64,000 nt of DNA from NCBI GenBank assembly GCA_902787975.1, contig CADAIP010000001.1, positions 1-64,000 on the forward strand. The letters run 5' to 3'. Made by a program: the position numbers and the translations under genes. Under the pieces are notes generated by a model that was not told where the DNA came from, made no database searches, and was given only the letters and a program-made list of their open reading frames with translations. The DNA comes from Oscillospiraceae bacterium (GTDB taxonomy: Bacteria > Bacillota > Clostridia > Saccharofermentanales > Saccharofermentanaceae). Positions 7,574 through 16,487 of the stretch are shown here, piece by piece (position 1 is the stretch's first letter; each line of letters begins with the position of its first letter).

Positions 7574-8540
7574 TTTTCTCCACGTCCCTGTTAGGTTCAA
7601 GATCTTCGTTCCTGATGCTCCTGATCAGGTTGATGTCGAAAGGAGTCTCCTGATATACGTAGTAGTTGAGCCAGTTTGTATACATCAATGTTGCAGAAGA
7701 TCTCCATCTGAGGAGCGGTCCCTTGGCAGGATCGTCGTCGATGTAGTAATTCTTCGGAATATCGACATCGGTTAATCCGGCATTCATGTCTCTTCTGTAC
7801 TCTTTATCCAGAGTGTCCTTGTCGTACTCGGAGTGTCCCGTGATGAAGAACTGCCTTCCGTGAAGATCTGATATCGCATAGATACCGCATTCCTCGGATT
7901 CGGAGAGGATCCTTAGATCATTTCGCTTCTCGACGTCTTCCCTTCTGACCTCCGTATAACGTGAATGAGGAACGTAGAAGATGTCATCAAAGCCCCTGAA
8001 GAGCTTTACCGGTCTGGACCATGTCATCGAATGCTCGAAAACACCGAACACCTTCTTGTCCAAAACGATCTTCGGGATCCCATAGTGGTAGTAAAGACCT
8101 GCAAAAGCACCCCAGCAAAGATGGAGTGTGGAGTAAACGTGGGTCTTGCTCCATTCCATTATCTCGACCAGTTCAGGCCAGTAATCTACTTCCTCGAAAG
8201 GAAGCTTTTCGATGGGTGCGCCTGTGATGATCATGCCATCGAAATACTCATCACTCACCTCATCGAAAGTCTTATAGAACTTGAGAAGGTGCTCAGCGGG
8301 AGTATTTTTAGACTTGTGTGTCTTTGTGAACAGAAGCTCGACATCGACCTGGATCGGAGAATTGGAAAGAGCCCTTAAGAGCTGTGTCTCCGTAGTTGAT
8401 TTATCGGGCATGAGATTGAGGATAAGGATCTTGATAGGACGGATGTCCTGTGTCAGGGCCCTGTTTTCCTCCATAACGAATATTCTTTCCTGCTCAAGGA
8501 TGTGCCTTGCCGGAAGATTGTCAGCTATTCTGATAGGCAT
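7566..8540 (-). CDS. metA: Homoserine O-acetyltransferase (MetA family)
   Basis: A full-length 324-residue MetA protein that activates homoserine on the way to methionine. The catalytic Cys142 (HLCWGA) and the His236/Glu238 pair (GHSEYD) are present. Residue 111, known from structural work to set acyl donor choice, is Glu here (GAPIEKLPF), the acetyl-CoA type, where E. coli has Gly and uses succinyl-CoA. The upstream gap is only 40 bases with AAGGAGG, leaving no room for a T-box or SAM riboswitch. It is translationally linked to the nnrD-like gene. Confidence 0.94.
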   Translation of the reverse strand: MPIRIADNLPARHILEQERIFVMEENRALTQDIRPIKILILNLMPDKSTTETQLLRALSNSPIQVDVELLFTKTHKSKNTPAEHLLKFYKTFDEVSDEYFDGMIITGAPIEKLPFEEVDYWPELVEIMEWSKTHVYSTLHLCWGAFAGLYYHYGIPKIVLDKKVFGVFEHSMTWSRPVKLFRGFDDIFYVPHSRYTEVRREDVEKRNDLRILSESEECGIYAISDLHGRQFFITGHSEYDKDTLDKEYRRDMNAGLTDVDIPKNYYIDDDPAKGPLLRWRSSATLMYTNWLNYYVYQETPFDINLIRSIRNEDLEPNRDVEKNG

Positions 8541-8580
8541 TATATGCCTCCTTTTTTAATCTATATCAGCAGGTCCGCCG

Positions 8581-9591
8581 TTACTGTGAGATGAACTCGT
8601 TAAGTATTGATTCGGCAGGAACCTGTTCGGGGCTGATCACAGGTATCTTACCCAGGTGCCCCATTAGCTTATTTGCCTTAACAAGTGCAGAAGAGAGATC
8701 CGCAAAGGACTTGCCTGAGGGAGACTTCTCCATGAAGACGCTGGGTTCAATGGAACCCTTCTCGACCTTTGTCAGCGCCTCTTTGATGTCATTCATGGCC
8801 ATGGGGGCAACGATAAGACTCTCATAAGCGAGGAATGAGTTGACGTGGTAGTCAGCACATGTAAGGTACTCTTCGTAATATTTTTCTTCAGACTTCTGGA
8901 TCATGGGCCAGTAGTCGATCGTGGCAAGTGCATGGGCGCTTCTGTGACGGTAATCCCTGATGATCCTTCTGAGAAGTCTTATCTCGTTACTGTCCATGAG
9001 CTTTGAATCGCAGTAAACGTTACCATAGGGCATGATGAATACCTTGGAACACTTCTCGGCAGGGCATTCGCCTGAGATCCTGGGAGACAGACCGTGAAGG
9101 CCTTCTACAACGAGGACACCGTCGTCACCTAAACAGATGGCATTTTCCGGATTGCCTTCGTGCTGCTCTCTTGTATTGAAATCGAAGTACGGGGGAACTA
9201 CAGTCTCACCGTCTAAGAGAGCCTTGATGTCACGCTGGATCCTGTCGACATCAAGAGCATCGATGGTCTCAAAGTCAGGTCTTCCGTCCCTGTCGCATTT
9301 GACGTCCTTGATGTTGTAGTAATCATCAAGTGAGAGGTGGATGGCTTTTCTGCCCCTGTTATTGATCGTTGATGATAATCTCAAAGTGAAAGTTGTCTTT
9401 CCGGATGAAGTAGGACCGGATACGAAGATGGCCCTTTTATTGCTGTCAGAACAGATCTCATCACAGATGGTATCGATCCTTCCGACAAAACTCTTCTCTG
9501 ATTCTGCGATAAAACGCGGAAGCCTAACGGCGCCGAGGGATTCCTCGAGCTCTTCAACCGTGATGTCGATTCTGTCTCTAAGCTCTGCCAT
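8581..9591 (-). CDS. Uridine kinase-like P-loop kinase
   Basis: A 336-residue cytoplasmic protein of the phosphoribulokinase/uridine kinase family. Walker A is GPTSSGKTT (residues 59-67); the family signature SLDDYY with the following DGRPDFETIDALD and the PPYFDFNTREQ segment are clear, as is VVEGLHGL. It has about 50 extra residues before the P-loop and about 100 at the C-terminus compared with classic Udk, so it is not the housekeeping uridine kinase; homologues of this size are often annotated as nucleoside kinases without proven substrate. Located 21 bases after a membrane protein and 40 before metA. Confidence 0.8.
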   Translation of the reverse strand: MAELRDRIDITVEELEESLGAVRLPRFIAESEKSFVGRIDTICDEICSDSNKRAIFVSGPTSSGKTTFTLRLSSTINNRGRKAIHLSLDDYYNIKDVKCDRDGRPDFETIDALDVDRIQRDIKALLDGETVVPPYFDFNTREQHEGNPENAICLGDDGVLVVEGLHGLSPRISGECPAEKCSKVFIMPYGNVYCDSKLMDSNEIRLLRRIIRDYRHRSAHALATIDYWPMIQKSEEKYYEEYLTCADYHVNSFLAYESLIVAPMAMNDIKEALTKVEKGSIEPSVFMEKSPSGKSFADLSSALVKANKLMGHLGKIPVISPEQVPAESILNEFISQ

Positions 9592-9612
9592 ATAGTCTCC
9601 TTTGAAAACCCA

Positions 9613-10245
9613 TTATTTACGCTGAGGGAAAAACCTCTTGATGATAAGCGTATTTACTACCCAGTCCCATACATACTGAACAAGTCTGATTGCCAGGTAT
9701 ATAAGGCTCGGAATGATTATTGCCGCCAATGCATAAAGCAAAACGGTTCCGACGACATGGACACCGCCTGCAAGAACTCCCAATACCGTTGAGAAAGAAC
9801 CTGCGCTTGCCTGGAATTTCTCAGTGTATTTCTCAAGCGTACCGTTGAGATAGGTCATGAGAAAATCCTGAAGATCATCTATCTGTACCGACAGTCTCGG
9901 AAGGAAAAGACTTACCGTATAGCTGATGATCAGATATGACTTGAATATCTTCACTGCTAAAACTAAAATCTTGCCCCACCAGGGCATTCGGTAGTATCTG
10001 AAGCAAATAAAAGGATTTGCCAAAAAGAGCAGTGTGAATACTGCGATGTGAATAGGGCCGATTATACCGAAGTTCAAAAGGCCTTTACCGGAGATATAGA
10101 TGTAGAGAACTATCGCGTCAACCAGAAGACCATATAAAACAAACAATCCGAAATGCCTACGGTTTTCGAAATCCGTATCACTCCAGAGCCTTCCAAGTAA
10201 AAGTCCTTCCAGATAATCCAAAACAACAACTCCTCGTCCAAACAT
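9613..10245 (-). CDS. Polytopic membrane protein of unknown function
   Basis: Not recognised. Up to 210 residues, with hydrophobic segments near 30-50, 63-80, 92-115 and 155-185, so probably four to five membrane spans, and a basic C-terminus ending KRFFPQRK. The first ATG has a weak ribosome binding site; a TTG at 10219-10221 lies eight bases after GAGGAG and may be the true start, giving 202 residues. It leads the unit membrane protein - uridine-kinase-like - metA - nnrD - alr. Confidence 0.65.
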   Translation of the reverse strand: MFGRGVVVLDYLEGLLLGRLWSDTDFENRRHFGLFVLYGLLVDAIVLYIYISGKGLLNFGIIGPIHIAVFTLLFLANPFICFRYYRMPWWGKILVLAVKIFKSYLIISYTVSLFLPRLSVQIDDLQDFLMTYLNGTLEKYTEKFQASAGSFSTVLGVLAGGVHVVGTVLLYALAAIIIPSLIYLAIRLVQYVWDWVVNTLIIKRFFPQRK

Positions 10246-10281
10246 ATTCCCGATAACACTTCTCGGGCATATTAATGAATT

Positions 10282-10310
10282 TTATCACATTAGAGCAAAT
10301 GCGACTACAA
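10282..10310 (-). promoter_or_regulatory. Possible promoter upstream of the 210-aa membrane protein
   Basis: Minus strand TTGTAG, 17-base spacer, TGATAA. It lies between the upstream terminator and the gene; the -10 box is poor. Confidence 0.4.
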
Positions 10311-10334
10311 AGGATATTTAATACTCAAAATAAT

Positions 10335-10357
10335 AAAAAAGCAGGCCCCATGCCTGC
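10335..10357 (-). terminator. Terminator after the beta-propeller gene pair
   Basis: A 6-bp stem GCAGGC/GCCTGC with a five-base loop followed by TTTTTTATTATTT in the minus-strand RNA, 30 bases after the stop of the 136-aa gene. Confidence 0.85.
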
Positions 10358-10386
10358 ACAACCTTAATATCTTACGAAATACGGAC

Positions 10387-10797
10387 TTATCTTAACGTGA
10401 AACTGCAGCCTGCGGTCTGCTCGATCAAACGCTGGAGATTGCCCCACTTCTTAGGGAAATGCTGCTCGGCACCTGACTTCATGTTTGTCTTGTCACTAAA
10501 CTCGACCTTGATCTGCCACTCACCGGGGATCACTGTCTTGTCACCGTATTCTTCAGTAAGTCCGAGATTATATCCGTTCATCCACTCGAGCATACCTGAC
10601 TCGGGAAGCTTTTCCTTAATGAGTCTGATGTTGTCTTCGCTGAGGGATCTCGTGAAATTGTTATTCCACATATAATTATCGCGCCAGGAGATCACTCTTC
10701 TGCCGAAGTCATACTTCACCGCATAGCCCTCGTTCGCAAAGGTCCTTATCTCGACCTCCAAAACAGCTATAGATCCGTATGCATTCTCAAAGTCCAT
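10387..10797 (-). CDS. Small soluble protein of unknown function, 136 aa
   Basis: Not recognised. No signal peptide or membrane segment; one cysteine near the C-terminus, many aromatic residues, and several Trp in a probable beta-rich fold (ISWRDNYMWNNNF, GEWQIKVEFSDKT). GGAGCACT precedes the ATG. It starts 8 bases after the stop of the PQQ-type beta-propeller membrane protein and shares its terminator, so the two are almost certainly co-transcribed. An intracellular partner role is possible, but nothing in the sequence proves it. Confidence 0.75.
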   Translation of the reverse strand: MDFENAYGSIAVLEVEIRTFANEGYAVKYDFGRRVISWRDNYMWNNNFTRSLSEDNIRLIKEKLPESGMLEWMNGYNLGLTEEYGDKTVIPGEWQIKVEFSDKTNMKSGAEQHFPKKWGNLQRLIEQTAGCSFTLR

Positions 10798-10805
10798 AGT
10801 GCTCC

Positions 10806-12716
10806 TTATTCAATCGCAATTCCGAAAACGCTTCCGGAAGTTGTTCCTACGACCATCATGCCCTTGTAGATTACAGGAGAAGCTTCGATACATACGCCTG
10901 ACGCTGTCTCATCCTCAAGTCCGAGGTTCCTCTTTGTCTGAATGTACGTAATTCTTCTGTCCTTAGGGTCAGCTATTCCCGTCTCCGCATGTATCATGTG
11001 AACCTGACCGATCGAATCGCAGATGATGATATATGCATTGCCGTCAGCATCGTAGAAATCTACCGGTGAGCTGTACGAATAGATGTTCATATTATATTCC
11101 CAAACCTTGGTGCCTAAATCCTTGTCATATGCAACAAGTTTATTGCCGCTCGCAAGGCCGTTAGTCATACTAAATGAGAAAATAACGAGGTTTGATATGG
11201 AACCTTTTCCGATAATCGGATTGCCAAGGCATCCGCCGCTCTGGTCGGAATCGGATGTGTTGCCGTTATATGTGTAGCAGGCTTCGGAATTCTGCCATCC
11301 GCCAAATTCCTGTTCACAACTTCCGTTAAGACCATTGATCTTATAGATGTATGCGGCGCCGCAGTATTCACCGACATCGCCCTGCTGGTTATCCACCTCG
11401 GTTCCGATATAAATATACGGTATGCCATCTTCTTCATCGATTACCGGAGTAACGTCGGAATCATCGCCCAGGACCTTGGTCCAGACCATCTCGAGCGTGT
11501 TGAGATCCAGGCAACAGAGGTTCATCGTGTTATCTACGAAATATCCGTAGTTGCCATATACGGCAATGGAACTCTCAACACCCATGTGCGAGCCTACATT
11601 GTCGTTGAACATGTACTTGTATCCGGTTACAACGGGAGATACGAGGATATTGGATCCCGTATATGATGTGTGAAGATCGAATGTGTAGATGATTCCGTTT
11701 TCGCAGGGCCAGATAAGAGTATCGGTCTCAGCATTTACGATCGGTGATGAGTCGAATGCGTTCCAGTTGCTTCTGTATGCGCCGTCTTCGGAACCGTCGT
11801 ACCAGTAAAGGAGCGAGCCGTCCAAAAGCGAATAGATATACATACCGAAAACCTTGCCGCCGTTGTTATCCGTCTGTCCTACATAAAGGAGAGGATAGCC
11901 TCTGGGGTCGAGTGCCGGAGTACCCTTGATGGAAGCTCCGACATCGATCGGTTCTCTGGTAGGTTCACCGTTCTGGAGATTGAAGAAATAGATCTTACCG
12001 TCCAGCGCGGCAACGATAACTTCCGTAAGAGTCATCTGCTGCTTGGCTGAATCGTACATATCCATGTTCTGACGGACTGCTGCAGGCCACTCTACAACGA
12101 GGGGCTGGCCCGTCCACCTTACACCCGACCACTCGAAGTTAAGTGTAGATGCAAGAAGGGTTCCGATCTCATTGAATTCCCATCTTTGGGTAAGGGAACC
12201 TCTGTACATGGTTACATATCCGAAGGAAGCGCAATTTCTGAAATTGTTTCCTCTGAATGCGAAGATACCTGGGATCGATCCGTAGAAGACAGGATCGTTC
12301 ATGTAGATCGGGTTCTCCCTGCTGTAAGGAGGTTCCACGATATTTCCGTTTACCATGACGGTCTCATTGATTCCGCGCTCGGAAGGAACGCAGTTCTTGT
12401 CGATTGCAAGTTCCTTATTGATGTTTACGGATGCAAGTCCTGGATAAAGTATAGGATTCTGGTAATCAGTAATTGGCGGAATAGGAGTAGGCGTGGGGGA
12501 AGCGACCGAGATATAACCTGATACGTCTGTGGAGTCGATATTGGCAAGCGTCTCCTTTGTTGTCGCCTTCTTGAAATAGACAGCGGCAAGAACACCTGTC
12601 AGGCATACGAAGAGAAGAGTGATCACGACGACGAGCGTCATGGTGCCTTCATTCGGATCCCTTGAAGGTCTGTAATAACTGTTATCAGGCTCGATGTACT
12701 GGTCACCGTGCTTCAT
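10806..12716 (-). CDS. Membrane-anchored PQQ-like beta-propeller protein
   Basis: A 636-residue protein with a 25-residue cytoplasmic N-terminus, one membrane span (about 27-48, TLVVVITLLFVCLTGVLAAV), a Thr/Pro linker (SPTPTPIPP, 74-82) and a large extracellular domain. The domain has repeated blades of the PQQ/pyrrolo-quinoline type, e.g. VAALDGKIYFFNLQNG, LIWPCENGIIYTFDLH, NLCCLDLNTLEMVWTK and KLVAYDKDLGTKVWEYN, each with the W/Y-x-x-D-x-x-T/N-G pattern. No PQQ-enzyme catalytic residues are evident, so a binding or scaffold role outside the cell is more likely. Driven by the promoter at 12759-12787. Confidence 0.85.
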   Translation of the reverse strand: MKHGDQYIEPDNSYYRPSRDPNEGTMTLVVVITLLFVCLTGVLAAVYFKKATTKETLANIDSTDVSGYISVASPTPTPIPPITDYQNPILYPGLASVNINKELAIDKNCVPSERGINETVMVNGNIVEPPYSRENPIYMNDPVFYGSIPGIFAFRGNNFRNCASFGYVTMYRGSLTQRWEFNEIGTLLASTLNFEWSGVRWTGQPLVVEWPAAVRQNMDMYDSAKQQMTLTEVIVAALDGKIYFFNLQNGEPTREPIDVGASIKGTPALDPRGYPLLYVGQTDNNGGKVFGMYIYSLLDGSLLYWYDGSEDGAYRSNWNAFDSSPIVNAETDTLIWPCENGIIYTFDLHTSYTGSNILVSPVVTGYKYMFNDNVGSHMGVESSIAVYGNYGYFVDNTMNLCCLDLNTLEMVWTKVLGDDSDVTPVIDEEDGIPYIYIGTEVDNQQGDVGEYCGAAYIYKINGLNGSCEQEFGGWQNSEACYTYNGNTSDSDQSGGCLGNPIIGKGSISNLVIFSFSMTNGLASGNKLVAYDKDLGTKVWEYNMNIYSYSSPVDFYDADGNAYIIICDSIGQVHMIHAETGIADPKDRRITYIQTKRNLGLEDETASGVCIEASPVIYKGMMVVGTTSGSVFGIAIE

Positions 12717-12758
12717 ATAACCCCTCTTAATTGTTCCTTTCCAAAAAAGTTAACGCTT

Positions 12759-12787
12759 ATTTTAGCACGGCTGTTTTGTTAACTCAA
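12759..12787 (-). promoter_or_regulatory. Promoter of the beta-propeller operon
   Basis: Minus strand TTGAGT, 17-base spacer, TAAAAT, about 43 bases before the start of the 636-residue protein. Confidence 0.7.
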
Positions 12788-12843
12788 ATTTTCGGGATAT
12801 TTGAGCATCGGAAAGCACTATAAAATAAGGGATTTTTGAGGAT

Positions 12844-13710
12844 TTACTGCAGAGAATTCGCAAATTCGGCGATCTTATCAAGGCGGTGTCGCATGCCCGA
12901 TTTGCCGATTGGAGGGTCCATCATGGCACCGAGCTCGGCAAGTGATGCACCCGGGTTTTCCATGTGCGCTTTTGCAGCTTCACGGAGCTCCGGTGAGAGC
13001 TTGCTCGCAATCCCGGACTGCATTACTTTGGTGATGAGTTCATTTCTTGCAGCGGCAGCTTCAGCCTGACGCTTGGTGTTCCCCTCGTCACAGTTAACAG
13101 CCCTGATCACCTTGCTGTTGACGTCTTTTCCTGCGCGGACATTCTCGAATTCCATCATCGCAGAAGGGCTTCCGATGTAGCTCAAAAAGTCGGAAACGTC
13201 GTCGCCGTTCTTGAAGTAGACCGCAAAAGCATTTATACGCTCTGCTTTTATATGTTTTATAGAAAGAATATTAAGGGCAGCAGATATCCACGAAGCGCAT
13301 CTCTCATTTGAGACCAGGAATTCGATCCTGTAACTCTTAACGGGATCAGAGCAATAGCCTGCTGACCAGAATGCGCCTCTCAAAAAACGCCTTGCTTCTT
13401 CGACCGTGAGATTTCCGCCCTCTATATCGGACAAAAGCACATACAGTTTCTGCCAAAGATCTGATGAAGCAGAATCTTCAAGCAATATCTTCCCCTTGGA
13501 ATAACGGCATTTTACGTTTTCCATCTCGAAAAGCTGGACTATAAGGGTGGATAATCTTTCAGGGATCTTTATCTCTTTAACGGGTTCTGAAAGATCTCCT
13601 GCCATCTGGCTTAATATCAGCCCGCATAGAGCCGTCTGTCTCTGAACGGGCTTTTTTACGGCTTTGGTTGCTGTCTCCAGCTTAACTCTTACGGAGAAGC
13701 TGTCTTCCAT
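12844..13710 (-). CDS. whiA: DNA-binding protein WhiA
   Basis: A 288-residue WhiA: N-terminal LAGLIDADG-like domain (start MEDSFSVRVKLE, RRFLRGAFWSAGYCSDP near 112-130) and C-terminal helix-turn-helix (ASLAELGAMMDPPIGKSGMRH). In actinobacteria WhiA controls sporulation; in Firmicutes it affects cell division and chromosome segregation. Its start overlaps the rapZ stop by one base (TGATG). The yvcK gene that usually lies between rapZ and whiA is missing here. No clear terminator follows. Confidence 0.96.
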   Translation of the reverse strand: MEDSFSVRVKLETATKAVKKPVQRQTALCGLILSQMAGDLSEPVKEIKIPERLSTLIVQLFEMENVKCRYSKGKILLEDSASSDLWQKLYVLLSDIEGGNLTVEEARRFLRGAFWSAGYCSDPVKSYRIEFLVSNERCASWISAALNILSIKHIKAERINAFAVYFKNGDDVSDFLSYIGSPSAMMEFENVRAGKDVNSKVIRAVNCDEGNTKRQAEAAAARNELITKVMQSGIASKLSPELREAAKAHMENPGASLAELGAMMDPPIGKSGMRHRLDKIAEFANSLQ

Positions 13711-14615
13711 CAGTCCTCATCCGCCTTCTTCGTATATCTGTGAGGTTCTTTGTCTATGTCTCTGTGTGTGATTATGCACTTAATGCCGTTCTCACCCATT
13801 TTTCTTGCGATGGTCTCAGCGCAGTATACGGATCTGTGTCTTCCGCCGGTACAGCCGATTCCTATATGGACACAGCCCTTACCTTCTTTTGCATAAAAAG
13901 GAATTACATATGTAAGGAGTTCAGACGTCATGTAGTTAAACTCATCTGTCTCGCTGAATCCTTCCAGATATTTGGCTATCTCTTTGTCTTTACCTGTATG
14001 GTTGCGGAGCTGCGGAAGATAGAACGGATTAGGCAAAAACCTTACGTCAAATACATAATCGCAGTCTACGGGAAGACCGTATTTGAATCCGAAAGATTCG
14101 ACAACGACGAGAATACTCTGGCTGTCCTGATTCTTGATTATGTCTCCTATCGTCTTGCAGAGTTCCGAATCCGTAAGGAATGAAGTATCAACTATGACTG
14201 TAGCAATTCCCCTGATATTCTCGAGCATCTTGCGTTCTGCCGCTATCGCCTTCGTAAGGGATCCCTTCTTGCCTGCAAGAGGATGCTTTCTTCTCGTCTG
14301 CTGGTATCTGCTGATGAGCACCTGATCTGATGCTTCAAGGAATATAACCTTATAAGGGACACCCACTTCTTCGTGGATAAGCGCCAAAGCCTCATCAAAA
14401 CCGTCAAGGTATTCCTGTGATCTGATGTCGACTACAAAGGCAAGTTTAGGTGTGGAGAATCCTTCACCGTTCCTGCCTCTGAAGAAGCTCTTTACAAGGT
14501 CAGGAAGAACATAAGGCGGGACATTATCCATACAGAAATATCCGCAGTCTTCCAGATACCTGACCGCCGCGCTCTTTCCTGCACCGCTCATTCCGGTAAG
14601 AAACAACAGTTCCAT
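13710..14615 (-). CDS. rapZ: RapZ/YvcJ family nucleotide-binding protein
   Basis: A 301-residue P-loop protein, Walker A GMSGAGKS (8-15), with the family stretches DNVPPYVLPDLV, TRRKHPLA, FGFKYGLP, DVRFLPNPFY and the C-terminal GCTGGRHRSV signature. In E. coli RapZ adapts RNase E to GlmZ RNA and responds to glucosamine-6-phosphate; the Firmicute homologue YvcJ binds nucleotides and has a less defined role. It lies two bases after murB and overlaps whiA, so it belongs to the hprK-murB-rapZ-whiA unit. Confidence 0.95.
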   Translation of the reverse strand: MELLFLTGMSGAGKSAAVRYLEDCGYFCMDNVPPYVLPDLVKSFFRGRNGEGFSTPKLAFVVDIRSQEYLDGFDEALALIHEEVGVPYKVIFLEASDQVLISRYQQTRRKHPLAGKKGSLTKAIAAERKMLENIRGIATVIVDTSFLTDSELCKTIGDIIKNQDSQSILVVVESFGFKYGLPVDCDYVFDVRFLPNPFYLPQLRNHTGKDKEIAKYLEGFSETDEFNYMTSELLTYVIPFYAKEGKGCVHIGIGCTGGRHRSVYCAETIARKMGENGIKCIITHRDIDKEPHRYTKKADED

Positions 14616-14617
14616 TG

Positions 14618-15535
14618 TCAGCCTCCGAAGTTACCGACCAGACGTACTTCTTTTTCAAGTCTTACGCCTGAGTTCTCATATACTTTTTCCACCACGTAAT
14701 CTATAAGCCTCATGACATCGGAAGCCTTTGCAGTGCCTCCGTTATTGACTACAAATCCGGCATGCTTGGGAGATACCTGCGCTCCTGAATCATCGAGCGC
14801 AAATCCCTTGAGCCCTGCATCTTCAATAAGCTTTGCGGCAAAGTAACCTTCAGGTCTCTTGAATGTAGAACCCGCGGAAGGAACGTCCAGGGGCTGGCTC
14901 GCAGTCCTTCTGGTCCTTAAGTCATCGACCTTTGCGGTTATCTCATCCTTGTTGCCTTTGGAAAGGATTGCCTCAAAACCTAAGATAACAGCTGTCTTTC
15001 CTTCGCTGTTAAGCTTTTCAAAAAGGCTCGTCCTGTATCCGAATTCACATTGACTGCCGTCTATATTTCTGATCTCATATCCGTCCCAGTAACTGACTTT
15101 GGTTACGAAGTCTTTGGTCTCTCCGCCGTATGCTCCGGCATTCATGAATACCGCGCCGCCGCATGAACCCGGAATGCCGCATGCAAACTCGGCACCAGTA
15201 AGTGAAAGCTCTGTACTGTAGTTTCCGAATCTTGCGTAAGAAAGACCTGCGCCCGCAGTTATCTTTACTCTGCCGTCTTCAAGTTCTTCATATTTAAGCT
15301 CACTCATGTTCTTGCCGATCCTTATTACAAGACCGTCAAAACCTTCATCGGAGATAAGGCAGTTGGAACCGTTGCCGAGGATGAATACATCCCAGTTCTT
15401 CTCACCTGCCAGTCTGAATAATCTTGCGACTTCATCACCTGTCGCCGGCTCAGCGAAATATCTTGCCGGGCCGCCGCATCTGAATGTTGAATATCCCGCA
15501 AGCGGGACGTTTTCGAGTATGTCTATATCAGCCAT
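14618..15535 (-). CDS. murB: UDP-N-acetylenolpyruvoylglucosamine reductase
   Basis: A 305-residue flavoenzyme that makes UDP-MurNAc for peptidoglycan. FAD-binding motifs GNGSNCLI and CGIPGSCGGAVFMNAGAYGG are intact, as are YRTSLF and the catalytic-region SAGSTFKRPEG; the short type IIb form fits the length. The ATG at 15533-15535 (MADIDILENVPLA) is preceded by GGGAAG and overlaps the hprK end by 8 bases (ATGGCTGA); an 11-codon in-frame extension upstream is ignored. Confidence 0.96.
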   Translation of the reverse strand: MADIDILENVPLAGYSTFRCGGPARYFAEPATGDEVARLFRLAGEKNWDVFILGNGSNCLISDEGFDGLVIRIGKNMSELKYEELEDGRVKITAGAGLSYARFGNYSTELSLTGAEFACGIPGSCGGAVFMNAGAYGGETKDFVTKVSYWDGYEIRNIDGSQCEFGYRTSLFEKLNSEGKTAVILGFEAILSKGNKDEITAKVDDLRTRRTASQPLDVPSAGSTFKRPEGYFAAKLIEDAGLKGFALDDSGAQVSPKHAGFVVNNGGTAKASDVMRLIDYVVEKVYENSGVRLEKEVRLVGNFGG

Positions 15536-16460
15536 CCAAAGACTTCCCGGGGAAGACTCTGGATACAAGATCCTGAGCAGCGTTATAGCCCATCTTCTTG
15601 ACTCTGTAGTTGATCGCAGCAGCCTCGACTATGATTGCGAGGTTACGTCCGGGTCCTACAGGGATCGTAACTGAAGGAACCTTGATTCCGAGGATGTCAT
15701 ATGTCTCCTCGGTAAGTCCCAGTCTGTCATAAGTTTTCTTCTCGTCCCAAAGTTCGAGATTGATTACGAAGTCGATATTTTCCTGCGGCTTTACGGCAGA
15801 TACACCGTAGAGTTCCTTAACGTCCAGGATGCCGATGCCGCGGATCTCGATAAGGTGCTTGATAACGTCGGGAGCTCTTCCCAGAAGCGTTGTCTCAGAT
15901 ACCTTTCTGATCTCGATCTGGTCATCTGCGATAAGTCTGTGACCTCTCTTAACGATCTCCAATGCGGTCTCGGATTTACCTACGCCGGATTCACCCAGGA
16001 TAAGGATACCTTCACCGTTTACCTCGACAAGAACGCCGTGCATAGATACACGGGGAGCAAGCTCCATCTTAAGATACTTAACGAGCTCTGACGAGAAATC
16101 GGATGTGGCCTGTGATGTCCTTAATACCGGAGTCTGATACTTTCTTGCAGCATCCAGAATCTCCTTATGGACCTTATGGTCACGGGTAACGATAAGTGCA
16201 GGAATGTTCTTCTCGAAAAGAGCAGATACGGACTTTGCCCTCTCCTCAGAGGAGAGGTTGTCCAGATATGCATGCTCCATGTTACCGATCATCTGGATTC
16301 GGTCAGGTCCGAAGTGGTCATAATATCCTGCGAGCTGCAGGCCGGGACGCGTAACGTCTGCCACGCATATCCTTCTTGATTCGATATCACCTGAATCGTA
16401 TACAACCTCAAGGTTGTATGCTTTTACGATCTCTGATAAAAAGACGCTCGAAAAAGGCAT
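15528..16460 (-). CDS. hprK: HPr kinase/phosphorylase
   Basis: A 310-residue sensor enzyme that phosphorylates HPr at Ser46 and so controls carbon catabolite repression in Firmicutes. The C-terminal catalytic domain has the P-loop GESGVGKS (156-163) and the HPrK signature EIRGIGILD (205-213); His141 precedes GVLVEVNGEG as in the family. It starts 27 bases after the stop of the large GH94 gene with no promoter or terminator in between, so it is probably transcribed with sugar-phosphorylase genes. It overlaps murB by 8 bases. Confidence 0.97.
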   Translation of the reverse strand: MPFSSVFLSEIVKAYNLEVVYDSGDIESRRICVADVTRPGLQLAGYYDHFGPDRIQMIGNMEHAYLDNLSSEERAKSVSALFEKNIPALIVTRDHKVHKEILDAARKYQTPVLRTSQATSDFSSELVKYLKMELAPRVSMHGVLVEVNGEGILILGESGVGKSETALEIVKRGHRLIADDQIEIRKVSETTLLGRAPDVIKHLIEIRGIGILDVKELYGVSAVKPQENIDFVINLELWDEKKTYDRLGLTEETYDILGIKVPSVTIPVGPGRNLAIIVEAAAINYRVKKMGYNAAQDLVSRVFPGKSLDG

Positions 16461-16487
16461 TTTTACTTAGGACCTCCCAAAATCTGA

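Noticed and set aside
8541..8580. T-box or SAM riboswitch upstream of metA
   Set aside because: Only 40 bases separate the genes, too short for either element.
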